From contig PNJQ01000022.1 in NCBI GenBank assembly GCA_013821985.1, forward strand, positions 1 to 48,225: a stretch of 48,225 bases of DNA, read 5' to 3'. This DNA is from Opitutus sp. (lineage in GTDB: Bacteria; Verrucomicrobiota; Verrucomicrobiia; Opitutales; Opitutaceae). The notes beneath the pieces were generated by a model, which had not been told where the DNA came from, searched no databases, and saw nothing but the letters and a program-made list of their open reading frames with translations. Positions 41,353-48,225 of the stretch are shown here, in pieces (the first letter of the stretch is position 1; each line of letters opens with the position of its first letter). The translations under genes and the position numbers were made by a program.

Positions 41353-43953
41353 ATGAAATCGGTTGTGCGCGCTGTCTTATCGCTTGGGCTGTTGTGGGGT
41401 GCGCCGCTGCGTGCGCAGACCGCGAGCGCGAGTCCGCTGGCCAGTGAGCGCGGTGCGGCCGAAGCCGCGCCGGGCGCTTGGATTGTCGCCGAAGGTCGCG
41501 CGGCCAGCGCGCTGCAATCGGGGTTTCCCGCCACCGCGGCGGTGATCTATCGCGATTTGCTCGGCGACCTGTCGCTGCCGGCAGCCGCAAAGCCGCGCGT
41601 GCAGCAGGCGCTCATCACGGCGCTGCTCGATGCGGGCGAGCTCGCGGCGGCGGAAAGGGAGCTCGCGGCTTACGATGGTCCAAAGGACAGCCCGTATCGC
41701 TTGCGCGCGGGCTTGGTCGCGGCGAACGCGCGGCGCGTTGCCGCGGCGAAAGCCGAGCTCAGCGAAGTGAACGTTGAGGATTTGCCGGCGAGCGATCGGC
41801 CGTGGTGGCATTTTTTGCAGGCGCAGATCGCGGATTTCGACGGTGAGGTCGCGCGCGCCACCAACCAATACGAATTGGCCGTGCAGGCGGCGGTATCGGA
41901 GCAGCAGCGGGCGCGCTTCACACTCGGGCAGGCGCAGACTTTGTTGCGCGGGGGCACGCCGAGCGAACAGGAACTGGCGGCGTGGCGGCGCAACCTGGAG
42001 ACGTTTGCCGGGCAGCGCCTCGGCTTCGACTCGGCGCGATTTTATGCGGCCGGTCTGGCGCGGCTCGGCCGGCAAAGCGAGGCGATCACGACGCTCGAGC
42101 GACAGTTGCTCGGCGTGCCGCCGAGCGAACGCAATGTCGCGGATCAAATCCGGCTGTTGATCGGCCTCATCGCCGGCGAGACAAATCCGACGGCACGGCG
42201 CGCGTTTCGCGAGTTGGTGCGCAACGGTCTCCGGCCCGAGACGCAGCGCACGGCGCTTTACGCGTTGGCGCGCGGCACGCGGTCGTCGGCGGAGCGCGAG
42301 CAGTTGCGGCGCGACCTCACGGAGCTGATCGGTGGCGTGCAGCTGCATCCGATCATTGAGGATTTGCTGCTCGTGCGGGCGCAGGCCGCGCTGGCCGACA
42401 AGCGTTTCAACGAGGCGGAGCAGGACGCGCGTTTGTTGCTCGATCGTTTTCCCGGTTCGCCGCTCAAGGCCGCGGCGCTCGGCGTGCGGCTCGCGGTCGC
42501 CTGGGAAGCGCGGCTGTATCGCACGGCGGCGGACGTGAGCACGCAGCTCCGCGCGGTGCTGCCACCCGGCCGCGAACGATCGGAGCTCGGCGTGTTGCTG
42601 GCGGAGGCGTTTTTCCGTTCGGGAGATTTCAAGAACGCGGCGGACGCCTACGAGGCGGCATTGCGCGAGGCGCCGCAGGTCGTGCCGACCGGACGGCTGA
42701 TTTTTCAACGCGTGCTGTCCGATGTGCGCGCCGAGCGGCTCGACGAGGCGGCGCGGCTGCTCGACGAGATGGCAGGCAACCCGGTGTTCGACGTCGAGAG
42801 CCGCTGGCAGGCGGAGTGGAATCTCGTGCGCGAAATGCAGGCGCGCGGCCGCACGGTCGATGCGATGGGGCGTGTCGGCCGGTTGCTCGGCAGTGCGGCG
42901 ACGACGACGGTGCCGGACGAACTGCGCATCCGGCTGCTCTGGCTGCGCGCAAAGCTTTCCTACGACAACGGTCAGCCCGCGGTGGCGGTGGAACAGGCGG
43001 ACGAATTGCTCGCGCGGCTCGGTGGCGCGCAGATCGACGCGAATCTCAACGCGGAGGTCGCGGGCACGGCGCAGTTGCTGAAGGCGCAGGCGCTGCTCGA
43101 CCTGGGGCGCGATGCAGAGGGCGCGGCGCTGTTGGAAAAACTCCGCGCTGAACACCGCAACGCGAAGGTCGCGGTGTATTCGTTCATCGTGCAGGCGGCG
43201 CGGCAGGCGCAACGCGGTCAGTTGGCGGCGGCGCAAAAGACGCTGGTCGATATGGTGGACACGAATTCCGGCAGCGAATACGCGCCATTCGCGCTCTACG
43301 AAGCGGCGGTCTATGCGGAGCGACAGGGACTCGACCGGAATTTGTCCGAGGCGCACAACATTCTTGAGAAGCTGGTGAAGAATTATCCGAACGACGAACT
43401 GGTGTTCTACGCGCGGCTGAAGCAAGGCGACCTGTTGCGGAAGCTGAACGATTTCGGGCCGGCGCGCCTCGTGTATGAGGATTTGATCAACAACCGCGGC
43501 CAGCACCCGGACGTGCTGCTCGCGCATCACGCGCTCGCCGCGACGCTTTTTGCGCAGGGCGCAGGCAATCCCGGCAACTACGAGGCGGCCGGCGCGATCT
43601 ATGAGCGCTTGCGCGATTTGCCGACGGCGCCGACGGACCTGCGCGTCGAGGCCGGCTACATGTGGGGCTACGCGCAGGCCCGCCGCGGGCAGCCGCAAAG
43701 TGCGCAGACGATTTTCTGGGGCGTGGTCGATGCGTTCTTGCTGGATGTGACGAAGGCGGCGCAGCTCGGTGCGACGGGACGCTATTGGATTTCGCGCACG
43801 CTGCTCGAACTCGGGCAACTGCTCGAGGACGGCGGCAAACTTGACGAGGCCCAACGCGCGTATCAGCTCGTGATCGAGCACGACCTCGGCGGCGCGGCGC
43901 AGGCGAAGGCGAAGCTCGAGCGGTTCCGGACGCCGGCGGAGGCGAAGCCGTGA
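41353..43953 (+). CDS. Large exported TPR-repeat protein (energised-complex operon)
   Basis: The 866-residue protein has a signal peptide (about 1-22, ending LRAQ) and then TPR-type helix pairs through its length. Examples are ADKRFNEAEQDARLLLDRFP, SGDFKNAADAYEAALREAPQ and GGKLDEAQRAYQLVIEHDL. It should sit in the periplasm. It is first in an operon with ExbB, ExbD and TonB-like genes (55 bases to exbB), suggesting it couples the inner-membrane motor to an outer-membrane task. The start at 41353 follows the signal peptide; longer frames run back to 41203. Confidence 0.87.
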   Translation: MKSVVRAVLSLGLLWGAPLRAQTASASPLASERGAAEAAPGAWIVAEGRAASALQSGFPATAAVIYRDLLGDLSLPAAAKPRVQQALITALLDAGELAAAERELAAYDGPKDSPYRLRAGLVAANARRVAAAKAELSEVNVEDLPASDRPWWHFLQAQIADFDGEVARATNQYELAVQAAVSEQQRARFTLGQAQTLLRGGTPSEQELAAWRRNLETFAGQRLGFDSARFYAAGLARLGRQSEAITTLERQLLGVPPSERNVADQIRLLIGLIAGETNPTARRAFRELVRNGLRPETQRTALYALARGTRSSAEREQLRRDLTELIGGVQLHPIIEDLLLVRAQAALADKRFNEAEQDARLLLDRFPGSPLKAAALGVRLAVAWEARLYRTAADVSTQLRAVLPPGRERSELGVLLAEAFFRSGDFKNAADAYEAALREAPQVVPTGRLIFQRVLSDVRAERLDEAARLLDEMAGNPVFDVESRWQAEWNLVREMQARGRTVDAMGRVGRLLGSAATTTVPDELRIRLLWLRAKLSYDNGQPAVAVEQADELLARLGGAQIDANLNAEVAGTAQLLKAQALLDLGRDAEGAALLEKLRAEHRNAKVAVYSFIVQAARQAQRGQLAAAQKTLVDMVDTNSGSEYAPFALYEAAVYAERQGLDRNLSEAHNILEKLVKNYPNDELVFYARLKQGDLLRKLNDFGPARLVYEDLINNRGQHPDVLLAHHALAATLFAQGAGNPGNYEAAGAIYERLRDLPTAPTDLRVEAGYMWGYAQARRGQPQSAQTIFWGVVDAFLLDVTKAAQLGATGRYWISRTLLELGQLLEDGGKLDEAQRAYQLVIEHDLGGAAQAKAKLERFRTPAEAKP

Positions 43954-44008
43954 GGACGATTTCTGGTTTACCGCGCCGAGGCCCGGCGCATCATCCGCGG
44001 GAACCTTC

Positions 44009-44689
44009 ATGAGCGCGTTCAGCTACAGTGTGTTTTCCAAAGGCGGCCCGGTAATGTGGCTGCTCGTGCTCGTCGGCGTTGTTGCGCTGGTGATCTTTAT
44101 CGAGCGCGCGCTGTTCCTTCATCGCGGGCAGATCCGTTCGACGGAATTTCTCAATGGCATCAAGAATCTATTGAAGAAAGACCGGTTGATGGAGGCGTTG
44201 ACGTTGTGCGAGGAGACGCCGGGCCCGGTGGCGGCGGTCGTGAAGGCCGGTTTGCGGCACGCGAGCGATGACGAGCAAGGGATGCGCTTCGCGGTGCAGG
44301 AGGCGGCCGTGACGGAGATCCCGCTGCTCGAACGCCGGATCGGGGCGCTCGCGGCGATCGCGCAGATTGCGCCGCTGCTCGGTTTGCTTGGCACGCTGTT
44401 GGGGATGATCCGGACTTTTTGGCTCTTCAACCAAGGCGGCAACTACGCGACGCCCGCGGTGCTGTCGGGCGGCATGTGGGAGGCGTTGCTCACGGCGGCG
44501 GCGGGCATCGCGATTGCGATACCGGTGCATCTCGCGCGGCATTTTCTCAATGGCCGCGTGCGCGCGCTCGTCCACGACATGGAATGGGTCGGGAACGAGC
44601 TGATGCGTTATCTGCTGCGCGAGCATCGGAGCGGAACGGCACCGGCGAAGACCGCCGACGTGGTGGGAAAAATCGGGGAGGAGAAATGA
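44009..44689 (+). CDS. exbB: ExbB/TolQ/MotA-type proton channel protein
   Basis: The 226-residue protein has three membrane helices (about 14-35, 115-140 and 155-175) as in ExbB. LGLLGTLLGMI holds Thr129, equivalent by eye to E. coli ExbB Thr148. GGMWEALLTAAAGIAIAIP holds Glu158, equivalent to Glu176. At the position of E. coli Thr181 this protein has Ala163, with a Thr one residue earlier. It forms the pentamer around the ExbD helix. Its stop overlaps the exbD start (ATGA). Confidence 0.92.
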   Translation: MSAFSYSVFSKGGPVMWLLVLVGVVALVIFIERALFLHRGQIRSTEFLNGIKNLLKKDRLMEALTLCEETPGPVAAVVKAGLRHASDDEQGMRFAVQEAAVTEIPLLERRIGALAAIAQIAPLLGLLGTLLGMIRTFWLFNQGGNYATPAVLSGGMWEALLTAAAGIAIAIPVHLARHFLNGRVRALVHDMEWVGNELMRYLLREHRSGTAPAKTADVVGKIGEEK

Positions 44690-45153
44690 TCACGCGCCCG
44701 CTGGAATTGCACCGCAAGCTGGCGGCGACCCCGCGCGACTTGGATGTGTTTTTCTGGATGAATGTCGGAGTCGTCTGTTTGTTTTTCGCGCTGCTCGGCT
44801 CGAAGTTCGTGCTCGCGCCGGGACTGCCCGTGGGCGTGGGGACGGGATTCGAATTGCCGCAGACCAAGGGCGCCGTGCCCGGCGTGGCGGACGTCGTCGT
44901 GAGCTACCGGCGTGACAACATGATCTTGTTCGAAGGCGGCATCTACGAACTCGCGAATTTCCGGCCCGTGCTCGAGCGCTACGCGAAGGCGCATCCCGGC
45001 GCGACGATGATCGTGCGCGCGGACCGGCAGGTTTCGATGCAGGGATTTTTGGATTTATGCGATTTGGCGCGCACGACCGGTTTTGCGAATGTGCTCGTCG
45101 CGGCCGAGCCGGGCGAGGCGAGCGGGCCGCAATTTGTCCCCGTGAACCGGTGA
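44686..45153 (+). CDS. exbD: ExbD/TolR-type protein lacking the usual proton-carrying Asp
   Basis: The 155-residue protein has one N-terminal membrane helix and a periplasmic ExbD domain (VVVSYRRDNMILFEGGIYEL, MIVRADRQVSMQGFLDLCDL). In the helix, WMNVGVVCLFFALLGSKF aligns with the ExbD pattern F-I-D-V-M-L-V-L-L-I-I-F. The key Asp is then Asn26. An Asp at position 20, just outside the helix, is the only acidic alternative. Codons at 44761-44763 read AAT, so this is not a reading error. The gene overlaps exbB by four bases. Confidence 0.85.
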   Translation: MITRPLELHRKLAATPRDLDVFFWMNVGVVCLFFALLGSKFVLAPGLPVGVGTGFELPQTKGAVPGVADVVVSYRRDNMILFEGGIYELANFRPVLERYAKAHPGATMIVRADRQVSMQGFLDLCDLARTTGFANVLVAAEPGEASGPQFVPVNR

Positions 45154-45163
45154 GGAGCGGGCG

Positions 45164-45892
45164 ATGAGCACGCCGAAATTCCGGTTGCGACGCCGCATCT
45201 ACGTCGGAGGTGCGCTCGCGGTCGTGGCAGTCGCAGGTTGGTGGGCATGGACCAACCGGGCGCGCGAAGCGCAGGCGGCCACGGCGCGCGCGGCCGAACC
45301 TTTCGTGCGCGTCAGTGCACCGGGGCAGGGGACAGGTGACCGGGCCCTGCAGGAGCGGGCGGACTTGTTCGATCCGGCGCCGCTGTTTATTCCGACGGCA
45401 CGAAATTTTGGACAGGGACAATTGCCTGCCCGCTTGGTCAAGCAGCCCGGCCAGGTCTTCGGGGACTTCGGGGCGAAGCTGAATTTCAACGATGGCGGGC
45501 TTGGCACGTATGGCGCGGAGCAGCTCACCGCCAGCGAGAACCTGGTGGATGTCTTGGCCCGCAGTAACGAGGTGCCGTTCGCGGGCCTCGGGGAGAGCGG
45601 AACAGCTCGTTCACGGCTGACGCCCCGCAGTGCATTCGTGCAGATTAAAAAAATGGGCGAAAGCGAGTTGCGGGAATTCGCGGTGACGGAAGTGAGGGTT
45701 CCGCGGACGGATTTTTCGCCGCTGGAGTTTGTCGTGGCCGTGGGCCCGGCGGGTTTGATGGGTGATCCGTTGCTCACGCGCGGGTCCGGGCGGGAAGATG
45801 TGGACCTGTTTTTTCAGGACTTCCTTGCGAAAACCTCGCGGCTCGGCTCCCTGCTGTCACCCGGGAGATATCGCGTTTTGATCGGACCGTAG
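45164..45892 (+). CDS. TonB-like energy-transducer candidate
   Basis: The 242-residue protein has a basic N-terminus (PKFRLRRR), one membrane helix (about 13-29) and a periplasmic part. Its C-terminal 60 residues resemble a TonB C-terminal domain: EFVVAVGPAGLMGDPLLTRG, then DVDLFFQDFLAKTSRLGSLL and PGRYRVLIGP. The middle lacks a Pro-rich spacer. Its place right after exbB and exbD (10 bases after exbD) supports a TonB-like role. The similarity is faint and based on reading alone. It is the last gene before the tRNA-tuf block. Confidence 0.5.
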   Translation: MSTPKFRLRRRIYVGGALAVVAVAGWWAWTNRAREAQAATARAAEPFVRVSAPGQGTGDRALQERADLFDPAPLFIPTARNFGQGQLPARLVKQPGQVFGDFGAKLNFNDGGLGTYGAEQLTASENLVDVLARSNEVPFAGLGESGTARSRLTPRSAFVQIKKMGESELREFAVTEVRVPRTDFSPLEFVVAVGPAGLMGDPLLTRGSGREDVDLFFQDFLAKTSRLGSLLSPGRYRVLIGP

Positions 45893-45920
45893 GAAATCTG
45901 GTCGAAGAGCAAGAATTCAG

Positions 45921-45949
45921 TTGACGGAGTTTTTTGGGAACCATTCCCT
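45921..45949 (+). promoter_or_regulatory. Candidate promoter of the tRNA-Thr-tuf transcript
   Basis: TTGACG at 45921-45926 is a near-perfect -35. The -10 position at 17-base spacing reads TTCCCT, a poor match. The location, about 40 bases before the tRNA, fits. Confidence 0.3.
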
Positions 45950-45985
45950 AGCCGTTCTCTTTGTTTTTTGCCTATGCCTTGTTCT

Positions 45986-46061
45986 GCCCAGATAGCTCAG
46001 TTGGTAGAGCACCCCCTTGGTAAGGGGGAGGTCGACGGTTCGAATCCGTTTCTGGGCTCCA
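45986..46061 (+). tRNA. tRNA-Thr (anticodon GGT)
   Basis: The acceptor stem is GCCCAGA (45986-45992) with TCTGGGC (46051-46057), discriminator T, and an encoded CCA. The anticodon stem CCCCC/GGGGG encloses TTGGTAA, so the anticodon is GGT. The T loop is TTCGAAT. It lies 69 bases before tuf, as in many bacteria where tRNA-Thr precedes tufB. Confidence 0.97.
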
Positions 46062-46130
46062 CGGCATCACGTCGGCGACTTCCGACGTTAATCAAGGTCA
46101 ACAACTTCAACCACCCAAACATCACTCCAC

Positions 46131-47321
46131 ATGGCTAAAGGTACATTCGAACGCAAGAAGCCGCACGTCAACGTTGGCACCATCGGTCACGTCGACCATG
46201 GCAAGACCACGCTGACCACCTCGATCCTCGCTTGCCAGGCCCGCAAGGGTCTCGCCGAGGTGAAGTCCTACGCGGACATCGCAAAGGGCGGCACTGTGCG
46301 TGACGCCTCCAAGATCGTGACGATCTCGGTCGCCCACGTGGAGTATGAGTCCGACAAGCGCCACTATGCGCACGTTGACTGCCCGGGACACGCCGACTTC
46401 GTGAAGAACATGATCACCGGCGCCGCCCAAATGGACGGTGGCATCCTCGTGGTCTCCGCCGCTGACGGTCCGATGCCGCAGACCCGTGAGCACATCCTCC
46501 TCGCCCGCCAGGTCGGCGTGCCGAAGCTGGTGGTGTTCCTGAACAAGGTCGATCTCATCGACGACCCGGACCTCCTCGAGCTCGTCGAAGAGGAAATCCG
46601 CGATCTCCTCACCAAGTATCAATTCGACGGCAAGGCCGCGAAGATCATCCGTGGTTCCGCCACCGCCGCCCTCGAAGGCAAGCCGGAAGGCGAAGCCGCC
46701 ATCCAGGCGCTGATGGAAGCCCTCGATTCCGAGATCGCCGAGCCCGCTCGCGAGCTCGACAAGCCCTTCCTGATGTCCGTCGAAGACGTCTTCTCGATCA
46801 CCGGCCGCGGCACCGTCGCGACGGGCCGTATCGAGCGCGGCATCTGCAAGCTCAACGACACCGTCGAAATCGTCGGCCTCAAGGACACGACCACGACTGT
46901 GGTCACCGGCATTGAAATGTTCCGCAAGCTGCTCGATCAGGGCCAGGCGGGCGACAACGTTGGCATTCTCCTTCGCGGTATTGACAAGGATGGCATCGAG
47001 CGTGGCCAAGTCATCGCCGCCCCGAAGTCCATCAAGCCGCACAAGAAGGCCAAGGCCGAAATCTACGTCCTCTCGAAGGATGAAGGTGGCCGCCACACGC
47101 CGTTCTTCGACGGTTACCGTCCGCAGTTCTACTTCCGCACGACGGATGTGACCGGCGTCGCGCACCTCCCGAAGGGCGTCGAGATGGTCATGCCCGGTGA
47201 CAACATCACGATCGAGATCGAGCTCATCGCTCCGATCGCGATGGAAAACTTCCAGCGCTTCGCCATCCGCGAGGGTGGCCGCACGATTGGCGCCGGTCGC
47301 GTGACCGAAGTCATCGAGTAA
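46131..47321 (+). CDS. tuf: Elongation factor Tu with atypical switch I
   Basis: The 396-residue GTPase delivers aminoacyl-tRNA to the ribosome. Canonical parts are the P-loop GHVDHGKT (19-26), DCPGHAD (83-89, catalytic His87) and NKVD, plus domains 2 and 3 with [12 protein letters not shown] and the C-terminal [13 protein letters not shown]. The switch I is unusual: where almost all EF-Tu read DNAPEEKARGITI, this one has [15 protein letters not shown] (51-65). Thr64, which holds the magnesium, is kept, but the Arg-Gly of RGITI is not. The segment is two residues longer than in E. coli. It lies in the classic tRNA-tuf-tRNA-secE-nusG block. Confidence 0.96.
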   Translation: MAKGTFERKKPHVNVGTIGHVDHGKTTLTTSILACQARKGLAEVKSYADIAKGGTVRDASKIVTISVAHVEYESDKRHYAHVDCPGHADFVKNMITGAAQMDGGILVVSAADGPMPQTREHILLARQVGVPKLVVFLNKVDLIDDPDLLELVEEEIRDLLTKYQFDGKAAKIIRGSATAALEGKPEGEAAIQALMEALDSEIAEPARELDKPFLMSVEDVFSITGRGTVATGRIERGICKLNDTVEIVGLKDTTTTVVTGIEMFRKLLDQGQAGDNVGILLRGIDKDGIERGQVIAAPKSIKPHKKAKAEIYVLSKDEGGRHTPFFDGYRPQFYFRTTDVTGVAHLPKGVEMVMPGDNITIEIELIAPIAMENFQRFAIREGGRTIGAGRVTEVIE

Positions 47322-47347
47322 GTATTCCAATCCTTCCGACTTCACGC

Positions 47348-47375
47348 GCCGGGGTCCCTTTGCGGGGCTCCGGCT
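47348..47375. other. Hairpin between tuf and tRNA-Trp
   Basis: GCCGGGG (47348-47354) faces CTCCGGC at about 47369-47375, with inner CCC/GGGG pairing. There is no T-tract, so it may be a processing site or weak attenuator rather than a terminator. Confidence 0.4.
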
Positions 47376-47399
47376 GCGTCGTCTAAACGAAATAAACAC

Positions 47400-47475
47400 A
47401 GGCGCGTAGCTCAACTGGTAGAGTAGCGGTCTCCAAAACCGTTGGTTGGGGGTTCGATTCCCTCCGCGCCTGCCA
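47400..47475 (+). tRNA. tRNA-Trp (anticodon CCA)
   Basis: The acceptor stem is AGGCGCG (47400-47406) with CGCGCCT (47465-47471), discriminator G and encoded CCA. The anticodon loop CTCCAAA gives CCA. The T loop is TTCGATT. It stands before secE, the usual bacterial position. Confidence 0.97.
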
Positions 47476-47499
47476 CTCTCCGCCTCCGCAGATTTTCCC

Positions 47500-47703
47500 A
47501 TGGCCAACCCGTTCCGCAGTGCCCGTATTTTTTTCGGCGAGCTCGTCGCCGAGTTGCAGAAGGCCAGCTGGCCGACTCGCGAGGAGCTCAAGGATTCGAC
47601 GATCGTCGTGATCGTCGCGTGTGTGCTGCTCGGCCTGTTCACCAGCGTCAGCGATTTCGCCCTCTATCAAGTCGTGGACTTGTTCACCTCCTGGGTGAGC
47701 TGA
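47500..47703 (+). CDS. secE: Preprotein translocase subunit SecE
   Basis: The 67-residue protein has an amphipathic helix with the SecE hallmark ELQKASWPTREELKDSTIVV, then a single membrane helix (about 35-58). It holds SecY in the translocon. This is the short, single-helix form found in most bacteria. It lies 24 bases after tRNA-Trp and 21 before nusG. Confidence 0.97.
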   Translation: MANPFRSARIFFGELVAELQKASWPTREELKDSTIVVIVACVLLGLFTSVSDFALYQVVDLFTSWVS

Positions 47704-47724
47704 GCCGCGGCCACCGTTCTTAAA

Positions 47725-48225
47725 ATGTCCGCCCAGACTTCAACGCCGACCGGCGCCCAGTGGTTCGCCGTCCACACTCTCTCCGGCCAGGAGCAGAAGG
47801 TGAAGACCTACATCGAGAAATTCCGAAAAGCCGAAGAGCTCGAGGATTTCATCTCCGAGGTTCTCCTCCCGACGGAAATCGTCTCGGAGGTGAAGGGCGG
47901 CAAAAAGTCCACGAAGGTCCGCAAGCTCTACCCGGGCTATGTCTTCGTGAACATGAAGCTCTACGAAGAAGGCAAGGTCATCATCAAGCCGTTCTACTTC
48001 GTGAAGGACGCAGCGGGCGTCATCGGCTTCGTCGGTGGCGAGCATCCCGCTCCGCTGCGCCAGACCGAAATCGACGAGATCAAGGCCCGCATCGAAGCCG
48101 CCACGGGCAAGGAAATCCCGAAGGTCTCGTTCGAGGTCGGCGAGGAAGTGAAGATCACCGACGGCGCGTTCGCCAACCTCACGGGTCGCGTTGACGAGAT
48201 CGATCCCGCCCGCGGCAAGTTGAAA
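47725..48225 (+). CDS. nusG: Transcription termination/antitermination factor NusG (partial)
   Basis: The first 167 residues of NusG are visible; the gene runs off the window. The NGN domain (about 10-125) has WFAVHTLSGQEQKVKTYIEK and the hallmark KLYPGYVFVNM, then GVIGFVGG. The KOW domain begins at VSFEVGEEVKITDGAFANLT. There is no RfaH-like divergence. A 12-residue Ser/Thr extension precedes the usual start of the family, but the ATG is preceded by TTAAA and is the only sensible start. Confidence 0.96.
   Translation, partial: MSAQTSTPTGAQWFAVHTLSGQEQKVKTYIEKFRKAEELEDFISEVLLPTEIVSEVKGGKKSTKVRKLYPGYVFVNMKLYEEGKVIIKPFYFVKDAAGVIGFVGGEHPAPLRQTEIDEIKARIEAATGKEIPKVSFEVGEEVKITDGAFANLTGRVDEIDPARGKLK

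Noticed and set aside
41377-44010. Minus-strand open frame of 877 codons opposite the large TPR gene
   Set aside because: Arg/Leu/His-rich shadow; the plus strand has a signal peptide, regular TPR repeats and an operon context.

Overview
The window looks like a piece of a GC-rich chromosome from the phylum Verrucomicrobiota, probably an Opitutae/Opitutaceae relative. This is inferred from gene content: a FecI/FecR/TonB-receptor cassette whose receptor has an STN domain, orphan ADOP-type permeases under a PadR regulator, an EF-Tu with an unusual switch I, and many short paired palindromes between genes. There is no prophage, insertion sequence, CRISPR array or rRNA operon. The genes are mostly housekeeping and cell-envelope functions.

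Layout. 1-3.6 kb: a SEC-C/YchJ-like protein, phosphatidylserine decarboxylase and an exported amidase. 3.7-7.6 kb: tRNA-Leu(TAG), an exported PDZ-alpha/beta hydrolase, a convergent gap with a strongly folded 117-nt segment, and an exported caspase/legumain-like protein. 7.7-14.1 kb: ECF sigma factor, FecR anti-sigma, a large TonB-dependent receptor behind a candidate ECF promoter and leader hairpin, and a TlpA-like thioredoxin, closed by a terminator. 14.3-17.8 kb: a likely D-amino-acid pair (serine racemase/threonine dehydratase type and D-serine dehydratase/D-threonine aldolase type), a VOC protein and lipoprotein MsrA. 18.0-22.1 kb: a family 2 glycosyltransferase, an MmcB-like nuclease, a divergent Hsp33, and PnuC overlapping a NadR-like kinase (nicotinamide riboside salvage). 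22.1-31.2 kb: a compact seven-gene minus-strand operon (PadR, two ADOP permeases, methyltransferase, TPR protein, two DUF4386 proteins) behind a twin TAGA-N3-TCTA operator. 31.3-41.2 kb: malic enzyme, TcdA, a short TonB-domain protein, a TatD-family hydrolase, SufE, a GT-C-like membrane protein, and an M48 protease with LemA. 41.3-45.9 kb: a TPR-ExbB-ExbD-TonB-like operon. 45.9-48.2 kb: tRNA-Thr, tuf, tRNA-Trp, secE and the start of nusG.

The most unusual items are: the ExbB/ExbD pair in which the usual proton-carrying ExbD Asp is Asn and an ExbB channel Thr is Ala; the EF-Tu that lacks the near-universal RGITI switch I sequence; the PadR operon with its twin operators; the folded convergent intergenic segment; and a family of REP/REPIN-like palindrome pairs with GTAG/CTAC ends.

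All functional calls come from reading the translated sequence and remembered family motifs. No database search was run. Start codons were chosen by signal peptides, family N-termini and overlaps, and alternatives are given where they are real.
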